From Poritiphilus flavus (lineage in GTDB: Bacteria > Bacteroidota > Bacteroidia > Flavobacteriales > Flavobacteriaceae), in assembly GCF_009901585.1 (NCBI RefSeq), contig NZ_WXYO01000001.1, positions 124,001-188,000 on the forward strand: a stretch of DNA of 64,000 nt, written 5' to 3'. Position 1 is the first letter of the stretch. The number at the start of each line of letters is the position of its first letter. Of this stretch, positions 34,762-42,067 are shown piece by piece. Below the pieces are notes generated by a model, which searched no databases, was not told the origin of the DNA, and saw only the letters and a program-made list of their open reading frames with translations. The translations under genes and the position numbers were made by a program.

Positions 34762-35268
34762 TTACTCCAATGTTCTAAAATATTCCAGGACAGCTCTGGC
34801 CTGGTCTTCAGTCAGCCCCTGATTGGCCATGGGAGAACCGTTGAATTCTATCAACAGCTCCTTAGCCAGGGGATCTTCCTTAACCATTACCTCAGGATTT
34901 AATATCATATTCATTACCCATTCCGGGCTGCGGCGCTGTAGTATACCGTTAGGGGCCGGCCCTATGAATTTCTTCCCTACCCTGTGGCATGCCAGGCACA
35001 ACTGATTGAACAATTGCTCACCTTCGGCAGCCATTGCCGGGTCTATTTCTTCGTTTAATGTCAAACTGGTAATTGGCCCTACGCCTTTGTTGGTAAGATC
35101 TACCCGCTCCGAGGCTTTTTCAGCAGCTGGCTCCGGTGTCTGGGTTTGTTCCGTATCCGTTTTTTCACGTTCAATACTGAAACCTTCCTTTTTCTTTTCC
35201 TCTTTGCCACCGCAGGCGATCATGCCCAGAGACAAGAGAATTACAAAACCTATGATAGCCTGTTTCAT
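34762..35268 (-). CDS. Monohaem c-type cytochrome lipoprotein, probable electron donor to NosZ
   Basis: This protein of about 168 residues starts MKQAIIGFVILL and has a lipobox (GMIAC). A low-complexity acidic linker (TEQTQTPEPAAEKASE) follows, then one cytochrome c domain with CLACH (about residue 91) and the downstream MVKEDPLAKELLIEFNGSPM with the likely methionine ligand. I chose ATG at 35268. The longer frame start at 35298 lies within the candidate -7 box (35296-35303), so it cannot be transcribed from that promoter. As first gene of the nos unit it would carry electrons to the CuA site. Confidence 0.85.
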   Translation of the reverse strand: MKQAIIGFVILLSLGMIACGGKEEKKKEGFSIEREKTDTEQTQTPEPAAEKASERVDLTNKGVGPITSLTLNEEIDPAMAAEGEQLFNQLCLACHRVGKKFIGPAPNGILQRRSPEWVMNMILNPEVMVKEDPLAKELLIEFNGSPMANQGLTEDQARAVLEYFRTLE

Positions 35269-35295
35269 CTTGGGTGTTGTTAGCAGATTAGTCCT

Positions 35296-35338
35296 CAAAT
35301 GTAAATGGGAACAGAAGGATAAAACATGATATAAGTCA
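35296..35338 (-). promoter_or_regulatory. Fnr-like promoter of the nos operon
   Basis: On the minus strand the site TGACTTATATCA (35338-35327) matches TGAYnnnnRTCA. Exactly 23 bases later comes TACATTTG (35303-35296), a full TAnnTTTG match. Spacing equals that at the cco and hemN promoters. Transcription would start near 35292, upstream of the 35268 ATG of the cytochrome gene. The palindrome also lies 56 bases ahead of the divergent rrf2 gene. Confidence 0.72.
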
Positions 35339-35367
35339 TATTTAGGATAAAAATATCTTTTTATTCT

Positions 35368-35375
35368 TATATTTG
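35368..35375 (+). promoter_or_regulatory. -7 promoter box of the rrf2 gene
   Basis: TATATTTG on the plus strand is a full match to TAnnTTTG and lies 19 bases before the ATG at 35394. The nos Fnr-like palindrome is 29 bases upstream of this box, not 23, so the same activator would sit off-phase for this divergent gene and might not control it in the same way. Confidence 0.5.
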
Positions 35376-35393
35376 TTTTATATCTGATTCCTC

Positions 35394-35828
35394 ATGTTCA
35401 CCAACTCCTCCAAATACGCACTTAAAGCCGTTTTGTATCTGGCACTGCATTCTGACGAGAATAAGAAGATCATGGTGAAAGACCTCTGTGAAAGAATCAA
35501 TGTCCCAAAGGCCTATTTATCAAAACTATTGCAGGATCTCGCGAGGCACGAGGTGGTTTCATCCAGCAAGGGCCCCAAGGGAGGATTTTACCTCAATGAA
35601 CAGAATCTTACCATGTCTGTACTGGACATCGTTCATATTATAGATGGAAGAAAAAAAACGGAATCCTGCCTGTTGAGTTTGGAGGACTGTAGCAGGCACA
35701 AACCTTGTCCTTTACACAATCTGGTCAGCAGTTCAAGAAACGAGATGCTCAACAGCCTCAAAGACAAAACAGTGAAGGATCTTTCCCTGGATTTGAAGCA
35801 TAAAAAGGCATTTCTTCCATTGGCCTAA
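35394..35828 (+). CDS. Rrf2-family regulator with Fe-S cysteines (NsrR/IscR type)
   Basis: This 144-residue regulator has an N-terminal winged helix (MFTNSSKYALKAVLYLALHS ... VPKAYLSKLLQDL) and a wing with SSSKGPKGGFYL. Three cysteines at residues 92, 99 and 105 match the cluster-binding spacing of NsrR, IscR and similar proteins, which sense NO or Fe-S status. It is divergent from the nos operon and shares its upstream region. NO sensing and control of nos is a reasonable guess but not shown by sequence. The ATG start gives normal length. Confidence 0.87.
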   Translation: MFTNSSKYALKAVLYLALHSDENKKIMVKDLCERINVPKAYLSKLLQDLARHEVVSSSKGPKGGFYLNEQNLTMSVLDIVHIIDGRKKTESCLLSLEDCSRHKPCPLHNLVSSSRNEMLNSLKDKTVKDLSLDLKHKKAFLPLA

Positions 35829-35889
35829 ACCACTTGTGCTGTGAATCAAAAAAGTGTAACTTCAACGCTCACTTGATTCAACCTTCAGT

Positions 35890-37281
35890 ATGAAAAAAAA
35901 CAACCCAAGACGTTCTTTCCTCAAAAAAGCCACCTTAAGTACCGCGGCATTAAGCGCTGGACCTTATGTTTTCGCCTCCTCCTATGATCAAAAACTCAGA
36001 TTGAGCAGAACCTACCGCAATGAATCTTTTACAGCCAATGACCAGATCAATCTGGGCCTTATAGGTTCTGGTATTCAGGGAATTTATGATACCACCGCTG
36101 CCCTAAAAGTTCCGGGTGTAAAAATGGTGGCGGCTTGCGACCTGTACGCCGGAAGACTGGACCGCGCAAAGGAATTGTGGGGAGCAGACATTTTCGTTAC
36201 CCGGGATTACAGAAAACTGCTGGAACGAAAAAATGTGGACGCTGTTATTGTCGCCACTCCGGACCACTGGCATAAGAAAATAGCTGTTGACGCCCTTAAG
36301 GCAGGCAAAGCTGTCTATTGCGAAAAACCCATGGTTCAGAAATTCGCTGAGGGTCAGGAGATCATCAAAGCTCAAAAAGATTCCGGGTCGATCTGCCAGA
36401 TCGGGAGTCAGGGTATGTCTTCACTCGGAAATGAAAAAGCCAAGCAACTATACGAGGATGGGGCTATTGGAGAAATTGTAATGCTGGATATGTACAATGA
36501 CCGCTATTCTGCCGAAGGCGCCTGGCAATATCCCATCCCTCCAGACGCCAATCCGGATACAGTGGATTTTGACACCTTTCTCGGTAATGCTCCCAAGATC
36601 CCTTTTGAGCCCAAGCGTTTTTTCCGCTGGAGAAATTACCAGGATTACGGTACCGGTGTTGCCGGGGACCTGTTCGTACACGCCTTTTCTACCTTGAATT
36701 TTATCCTCAGCTCCAACGGGCCCAATAGAGCCCAGGCTACTGGAGGATTGCGGTACTGGAATGACGGACGCGATGTGCCAGACGTAACGATTACGCTTTA
36801 CGACTACCCTAAAACAGATACTCATGCCGCCTTTAATGCCGCATTCCGGATCAATTTCATTGCCGGTTCCGGTGGTGGGGGTGGTTTCAGACTGATCGGA
36901 ACAGAAGGGGAAATGGAAGTAGGTCAGAATTCTGTGAGACTGAGGCGTTCCAAATTAGGAATGGTCCCGGGAGGATATTCTATGATCGCCTATACCGAAG
37001 AGACCCAACAAAAGATCAAAGATGGATACGCCGCCCAGAATCTGGAAAGCAGAGCTTCCAGCCTGAATATAGGAGAAACTACCTGGGAGGCGCCGCGTGG
37101 TTATAAGGGCGGACACTACGATCATTTCTACAACTTTTTCCAGGCCATCCGCGGTAAGGGAAAGATTATCCAGGATCCCACATTCGGGCTAAGGGCTGCC
37201 GGAGCAGCGCTGCTGGCTAACGAAAGCTACTTTAAAGGCCATGCGGTGAACTGGGACCCAAAGGCCATGAAATTAGTTTAG
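35890..37281 (+). CDS. Exported Gfo/Idh/MocA-family oxidoreductase
   Basis: This 463-residue protein has a twin-arginine signal (PRRSFLKKATLSTAALSAGP, about residues 7-26). A Rossmann domain follows, with GLIGSGIQGIYDTTAAL and DAVIVATPDHWHKKIAVDAL, and the YCEKPM segment typical of the family. Members act on sugars or sugar acids with NAD(P), or in glycan cleavage. Twin-arginine export with bound cofactor fits a periplasmic sugar-modifying enzyme. The PIG-L gene follows after 15 bases. The substrate is unknown. Confidence 0.88.
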   Translation: MKKNNPRRSFLKKATLSTAALSAGPYVFASSYDQKLRLSRTYRNESFTANDQINLGLIGSGIQGIYDTTAALKVPGVKMVAACDLYAGRLDRAKELWGADIFVTRDYRKLLERKNVDAVIVATPDHWHKKIAVDALKAGKAVYCEKPMVQKFAEGQEIIKAQKDSGSICQIGSQGMSSLGNEKAKQLYEDGAIGEIVMLDMYNDRYSAEGAWQYPIPPDANPDTVDFDTFLGNAPKIPFEPKRFFRWRNYQDYGTGVAGDLFVHAFSTLNFILSSNGPNRAQATGGLRYWNDGRDVPDVTITLYDYPKTDTHAAFNAAFRINFIAGSGGGGGFRLIGTEGEMEVGQNSVRLRRSKLGMVPGGYSMIAYTEETQQKIKDGYAAQNLESRASSLNIGETTWEAPRGYKGGHYDHFYNFFQAIRGKGKIIQDPTFGLRAAGAALLANESYFKGHAVNWDPKAMKLV

Positions 37282-37296
37282 CATAATTCGAGAATT

Positions 37297-38169
37297 ATGA
37301 AAAAGGCATTGTTCATAGTATGCATGCTCTTTGCCATTCCCCAGCTTTTTGCTCAGGAAGACAAGATCAAAGTGATTGTTATCGGGGCTCATCCTGACGA
37401 TTGCGATGCTGATGCCGGGGGTACGGCCATATTGTTCGCTTCCATGGGTCACAAAGTAAAGTTCGTTTCGCTGACCAACGGAGATGCGGGGCATTACGCT
37501 ATGGGTGGTGATACTCTTGCAAAGGTCAGAAAGGAGGAAGCTATGGAAGCCGGCAGGCGCTTTGGTGTATCATATACGATATTGGACAACCCTGATGGGA
37601 AACTGCTTCCAAGCCTGGAAAACCGATTGGATGTGATCCGGGAAATCCGGAAATGGGAAGCGGATATCGTTATCGCTCCGCGGCCTAATGACTATCATCC
37701 CGATCACCGTTATACCGGAATTTTGGTACAGGATGCGGCCTATATGGTTATCGTACCCAATATCGCTCCGGATACCCCTGCACTCAAAAAGAACCCTGTA
37801 TTCCTGTATTCGGAGGACGGCTTTCAGAAACCAAGTCCATTCCAACCGGATATCGCCGTGATCATCGATGAAGTGTTTGAAAAGAAAATTTATGGTATGG
37901 CGGCTCACGAATCCCAATTTTTTGACTGGCTTCCGTGGACCTCAGGGAATCTGGACAAAGTTCCCAAAGACGAAAAGGGAAGACTGGAGATGCTGGCCAA
38001 TTGGCGCAACTTCTCCCCGGATGAGGCTACGCGGGAATGTCTTAAAAAATGGTATGGCGATAAGGCCCTTTCCGCCAAACATGCCGAAGGTTTTGAAATA
38101 TGTGAGTACGGCAAACAACCTTCTGATGCAGAGATCAGAAGGCTGTTTCCAATGCTTCCTTCAGAATAA
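37297..38169 (+). CDS. Secreted PIG-L family deacetylase
   Basis: This 290-residue protein has a signal peptide (MKKALFIVCMLFAIPQLFAQ). The PIG-L/LmbE motif GAHPDDCDADAGG, where HPDD binds zinc, is present, as is the later histidine segment YHPDHRYTG. Family members remove acetyl groups from N-acetyl sugars such as GlcNAc derivatives. It follows the Gfo/Idh/MocA gene by 15 bases and probably belongs to the same sugar route. It is convergent with the enolase-superfamily gene, with 9 bases between the stops. Confidence 0.9.
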   Translation: MKKALFIVCMLFAIPQLFAQEDKIKVIVIGAHPDDCDADAGGTAILFASMGHKVKFVSLTNGDAGHYAMGGDTLAKVRKEEAMEAGRRFGVSYTILDNPDGKLLPSLENRLDVIREIRKWEADIVIAPRPNDYHPDHRYTGILVQDAAYMVIVPNIAPDTPALKKNPVFLYSEDGFQKPSPFQPDIAVIIDEVFEKKIYGMAAHESQFFDWLPWTSGNLDKVPKDEKGRLEMLANWRNFSPDEATRECLKKWYGDKALSAKHAEGFEICEYGKQPSDAEIRRLFPMLPSE

Positions 38170-38178
38170 GGATCACTT

Positions 38179-39624
38179 TTAGCTCCACAAGCGGTCCCAG
38201 GCCCTGATCTTATCCCATTCCGGGGTGGGAGCAAACATTTTTTCTCCCTTGATCAGGTACTTTTTAACCACCTCTTCATTCAGTTCCACTCCCAAACCGG
38301 GTTTATCCGGCACGGTTACATATCCGTCTTTTACAATAGGTCCGTCAAAACCGGTAACCAGGTTCTCCCAGTCTTTCTTGTCTACCGCGTGATGCTCAAG
38401 CCACATGAAGTTTTCCGTAGCGGCCGCGCTATGAACACAACCCAGGAAAGACACAGGGCCTGCGGCGTGATGGTGCATAAATCCAATCCCGTGGCGCGAG
38501 GCAAAATCCCCGATCTTCTTCGTTTCCAGGATACCACCGGCGGTGTTCGGATCCGGATGGACAATATCTACAGAACGCGTTTGAATAAGTTCTTCAAAGC
38601 CACCCTCAAGCCTGAAAATATCCTCACCGGTCTGGGTGGGGGTCGTACTGGCCTGGGTGATCTCTTTCCACTGCTCGGTGTACTGCCACGGGATGATATC
38701 TTCTATGTAAGCCAGGTTATACGGTTCTGTAGCCCTGGCGATCTTAATGGCCTCGTTAACCCCAAAATGTCCCCAGTGGTCTGTACCCATCGGGATATCG
38801 TATCCGATCTTTGATCGCATAATGTCCAGGTACTCCATAAGTTTTTCAATGCCCTTTTCAGTGATCTGAACCCTGGTAAAGGGATGCTTGGTCAGGTTGT
38901 AGGACCGGTATTCGTGCCTGTAAGGATTGTAATCCGCTTCAGGAGCATTGATCAGGGTGCCGGGTATATCTTTTATAAGGTTGATACCGATGTCCATTTT
39001 TAGAGCAGTGTATCCCTGATCGATTCTTGCCTGCATACGGTTGGCATATTCCACAGGGTCTTTAGAGACGGTGGTATCACAATAAACTCTTACCTTATCC
39101 CGGTACTTTCCTCCCAGCATTTGGTATACGGGAACATTATAGGCTTTTCCGGCCAGGTCCCACAGGGCCATTTCCACTCCGGACACACCTCCACCCTGTC
39201 TGCCATGATGCCCGAACTGCTTAATTATGCCGAATAAGCGTTCCACATTACAGGGGTTTTCACCCAAGATCCGACTTTTCAGGAACAGGGCGTATTCCTT
39301 GGCAGCTCCATCGCGCACATCTCCATGACCGACAATTCCCTGGTTGGTATAAATTCTGACTATAGGTGTTCTGAAAGCGACGTCCCCACCAATTTCCGCA
39401 ATGCGCATATCCGTGATCTTAAGCTTGGACGGACTTGAGTTACGATTGACATTCTGTGAGGCATACGCTACCTGATCCGCAGCGGTAGCCGTAGTAAAGG
39501 AGGCCAGGCTCAGGCCGCCAAGTCCTGCTTTTTTGAGGAAGGAACGCCTTCCTTTTTTTTGTTCTGTCTTTTTGTGCTCTGGGGATTCCTTTGTGAATGG
39601 AACGTTGGTTTTCTGAGATTTCAT
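38179..39624 (-). CDS. Exported enolase-superfamily (mandelate racemase/muconate lactonizing) enzyme
   Basis: This 481-residue protein begins with a charged leader and a twin-arginine signal (RRSFLKKAGLGGLSLASF, about residues 26-43). The N-terminal capping domain and C-terminal barrel follow, with ALWDLAGKAYNVPVYQMLGG and metal-site candidates in GTDHWGHFGVNEA, YIEDIIPW and QTGEDIFR, plus the HHHAAGP loop. The pattern resembles sugar-acid dehydratases such as mannonate or galactonate dehydratase. Such an enzyme would remove water from an aldonate. Periplasmic placement is unusual and fits the exported dehydrogenase nearby. Specificity is not predictable. Confidence 0.85.
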   Translation of the reverse strand: MKSQKTNVPFTKESPEHKKTEQKKGRRSFLKKAGLGGLSLASFTTATAADQVAYASQNVNRNSSPSKLKITDMRIAEIGGDVAFRTPIVRIYTNQGIVGHGDVRDGAAKEYALFLKSRILGENPCNVERLFGIIKQFGHHGRQGGGVSGVEMALWDLAGKAYNVPVYQMLGGKYRDKVRVYCDTTVSKDPVEYANRMQARIDQGYTALKMDIGINLIKDIPGTLINAPEADYNPYRHEYRSYNLTKHPFTRVQITEKGIEKLMEYLDIMRSKIGYDIPMGTDHWGHFGVNEAIKIARATEPYNLAYIEDIIPWQYTEQWKEITQASTTPTQTGEDIFRLEGGFEELIQTRSVDIVHPDPNTAGGILETKKIGDFASRHGIGFMHHHAAGPVSFLGCVHSAAATENFMWLEHHAVDKKDWENLVTGFDGPIVKDGYVTVPDKPGLGVELNEEVVKKYLIKGEKMFAPTPEWDKIRAWDRLWS

Positions 39625-39712
39625 CCTTAGATCGGTGTTTGTGTTGAAGTATCATTTCCTGCATAGAGGAGTGCATACAAATTAAGAAATTTGTGGCAGA
39701 CCCCTAAACGAA

Positions 39713-39748
39713 AGAAGGGAGGACACCCCCCACAGGTCCCTCCCTTCT
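39713..39748 (-). terminator. Probable terminator after the universal stress protein gene
   Basis: AGAAGGGAGGGAC and its complement (39748-39736 against 39713-39724, with one bulged base) make a GC-rich stem around an 11-base loop. On the minus strand it is followed by the moderately T-rich TTCGTTTAGG. It lies 22 bases beyond the universal stress protein stop, as expected for the end of the hemN transcript. Confidence 0.65.
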
Positions 39749-39770
39749 AAGCATCAACTATAATTAACCA

Positions 39771-40592
39771 CTAAATTTTAAATGTTACTACCGGAATTTT
39801 GGAATGATTGGCAATATCTTCACCTATACTTCCCATAAAGAAATGTGAAATTCCTTTACGTCCGTGAGTTGGTATACCAACGATATCTGCGTTACATTGT
39901 TCACTGTAATTCAACACACCGCGTTCTACACTATAGTCATTGTAGATCTCTACTTCCATCCCCTCCTTTGCTTCATTGAGAAACTTGGAGATCCTTTTGT
40001 AAATATCTGCAGTACTAAGGAAATCATCGCCTGGTGTATTGACATATACCAGGTGTAATTTTGCTCCCAGAAGTTTTGAAAACTCCACAGCTTTCTTAAA
40101 GGCCGGTACACTCTCGGTATTGAAATCACAGGCAAATGTAAAATGCTCCACCTTGAAATCCGGCCGATCACTTTTAATGACCAGAACAGGTACATCTGAA
40201 TTCCGTACAACCTTTTCGGCATTGGAGCCAATAAATATCTCTTTGAGGCCGTCGGTGCCATGTGAGCCCATAACTATGAGGTCTGCTTTGTGCTTTTCGG
40301 CCACTTCATTGACCTCGCTAAAGACCTTAAAATGTTTTATAATAGGGGTAAGCTTAACGTCTTTCAGATACGGTTTATCCAGGAATTTGGAAAGCCTGTT
40401 TTCGGCATACTTCAATAGCATAACGGTCTGTTCCGGATGAAAGCCCTCCGATGAGGAAATCATCGCGACATTCAGCTCCAGCATATGAAGCACCAATACT
40501 TCAGCCTGGTGTTTCTTAGCCAGTGAAGCAGCCACTTTTAGGGCGTATTCGGATTGTTCTGAAAAATCTACGGGTACAATTAGCGTTTTCAT
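39771..40592 (-). CDS. Tandem-domain universal stress protein
   Basis: This 273-residue protein contains two universal stress protein domains (about residues 1-140 and 150-273). The first ends with IVMGSHGTDGLKEIFIGSNAEKV and the second with GIPTHGRKGISHFFMGSIGED, both of the ATP-binding GxxG-type loop. USPs bind ATP or AMP and help cells survive stress such as oxygen or energy shortage. It is 17 bases downstream of hemN on the same strand, and no other promoter is visible, so it should be co-induced with hemN by the Fnr-like site. The specific role is unknown. Confidence 0.92.
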   Translation of the reverse strand: MKTLIVPVDFSEQSEYALKVAASLAKKHQAEVLVLHMLELNVAMISSSEGFHPEQTVMLLKYAENRLSKFLDKPYLKDVKLTPIIKHFKVFSEVNEVAEKHKADLIVMGSHGTDGLKEIFIGSNAEKVVRNSDVPVLVIKSDRPDFKVEHFTFACDFNTESVPAFKKAVEFSKLLGAKLHLVYVNTPGDDFLSTADIYKRISKFLNEAKEGMEVEIYNDYSVERGVLNYSEQCNADIVGIPTHGRKGISHFFMGSIGEDIANHSKIPVVTFKI

Positions 40593-40609
40593 GTTACACT
40601 TGTTTTAGT

Positions 40610-41971
40610 TTAAATAGTCATGGAAAAAATTCGGGTATCAGGTTGCTTTTGGTGCATCCTGAGGTCAAATGCCATACTGATATTCCGGACATAGGGTCTT
40701 CCCGCCTCGGTTACCTGTATCTTGTCCTCCTGGATCTCCAAAAGTCCGTCGGATGCCATTTCTTCCAGTCGCGCAAGGGTATTGTCCCATTCAGAAAAAT
40801 TGAGATTCCCTGTTTCTCTACTGGTATTAAAATGGCACATTAAATTCAATATATGTTGCCGGATCACCTTATCCTCATCGCTGAGAATATGTCCCCTGAA
40901 TATGGGTAATATTCCATTTTCAACTAAGTGTTCATAGGCCTCAAGGCTTTTAGAGTTCTGGGCAAAACCATTGGCATTTTCTCCTATGGCCGATACACCC
41001 AATCCTACCATCACCTCGGTGCGCATATCCGTATATCCCATAAAATTTCTGTGAAGGGTAGCGGATTGCATGGCCTGGTAAAGTGAATCTTCCTCAAGCG
41101 CAAAATGATCCATCCCTACTTCCTGGTATCCAGCCTTTGCCAGCATCCGTTTTCCTTGCGAATACTGCCTGAGCTTCTCTTGTGCGGAGGGAAGGTCTTC
41201 TTCCTTAAAGCCACGCTGACCGTTACCTTTTAACCAGGGCACATGTGCATAACTGTAAAAGGCCACACGATCAGGGCGTAATTCCCTGGTTCTCGCTATG
41301 GTTTCTTCAATATGATCCAGTGTTTGATGGGGAAGACCGAAAACCAGGTCGTGGCCTACAGAGGTATATCCTATACTTCTGGCCAGTTCAGTCACCTCCT
41401 TCACCTTGCTGAGCGGTTGTATCCTGTTTATAGCCTTTTGAACGCCTAAATTGTAGTCCTGCACCCCATAACTAACCCTGGTAAACCCGAGATCGAAGAG
41501 TACCTGCAGATGTGCTTCAGTAGTGTTATTAGGGTGTCCTTCAAAACTAAAGGAATAGTCTTCAGCCCGGTCTGCCCTGCGAAAAATTCCTTCGACCAAT
41601 CGCCTCAGGTTTTCCGGTGAAAAAAAGGTAGGAGTTCCTCCGCCTATGTGTAGTTCTTTGATCTTAGGACGAGATCGGAACAGTTCCCGATACAGGCCCC
41701 ATTCTTTTAAGAGGGCGCGAATATAAGGTTCTTCCAGATCATGCCTTTTAGTGATGCGCTTGTGACATCCACAGAAGGTGCACATACTTTCGCAAAACGG
41801 CAAATGGATATACATACTGATACCATCGCGCACATTACTTTCATCAAAACTCTGCTTTAATCCGGCCTTCCATTTTTTACCTGAGAAGGACTCTATATCC
41901 CAGTAGGGAACCGCCGGATAACTGGTATACCGTGGCCCCGGGACATTGTATTTCTGAACCAATTCGCACAT
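40610..41971 (-). CDS. hemN: Oxygen-independent coproporphyrinogen III dehydrogenase
   Basis: This 453-residue radical SAM enzyme makes protoporphyrinogen IX without oxygen, for haem synthesis under anoxic conditions. The start VPGPRYTSYPAVPYWD is typical of HemN. The 4Fe-4S motif is CESMCTFCGCHK, including the extra cysteine of true HemN, and ELHIGGGTPTFFSPENL follows. The C-terminal HemN domain is present. The start at 41971 is upstream-supported: a TAGCTTTG box lies 20 bases before it. With the universal stress protein it forms a two-gene operon driven by an Fnr-like site. Confidence 0.94.
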   Translation of the reverse strand: MCELVQKYNVPGPRYTSYPAVPYWDIESFSGKKWKAGLKQSFDESNVRDGISMYIHLPFCESMCTFCGCHKRITKRHDLEEPYIRALLKEWGLYRELFRSRPKIKELHIGGGTPTFFSPENLRRLVEGIFRRADRAEDYSFSFEGHPNNTTEAHLQVLFDLGFTRVSYGVQDYNLGVQKAINRIQPLSKVKEVTELARSIGYTSVGHDLVFGLPHQTLDHIEETIARTRELRPDRVAFYSYAHVPWLKGNGQRGFKEEDLPSAQEKLRQYSQGKRMLAKAGYQEVGMDHFALEEDSLYQAMQSATLHRNFMGYTDMRTEVMVGLGVSAIGENANGFAQNSKSLEAYEHLVENGILPIFRGHILSDEDKVIRQHILNLMCHFNTSRETGNLNFSEWDNTLARLEEMASDGLLEIQEDKIQVTEAGRPYVRNISMAFDLRMHQKQPDTRIFSMTI

Positions 41972-41990
41972 AAAGACGATTTACTTCAGA

Positions 41991-42033
41991 CAAAGCTAGG
42001 ACAGCCAGCGACCGGAAAATATGACGAAAATCA
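41991..42033 (-). promoter_or_regulatory. Fnr-like promoter of the hemN-usp operon
   Basis: On the minus strand TGATTTTCGTCA (42033-42022) matches TGAYnnnnRTCA and is followed after exactly 23 bases by TAGCTTTG (41998-41991), a full TAnnTTTG match. The start of transcription would be near 41986, 15 bases before the hemN ATG. Geometry equals the sites upstream of ccoI, ccoS and the nos genes. Confidence 0.72.
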
Positions 42034-42067
42034 GCTTTAACCACTTCAGAAGCTATCTGGTTGTGTT

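Noticed and set aside
35844-35880. Imperfect inverted repeat (AATCAA..AAGTG and CACTTGATT) between rrf2 and the oxidoreductase gene
   Set aside because: The arms need gaps to pair and no T-tract follows on the plus strand, so I do not call a terminator.
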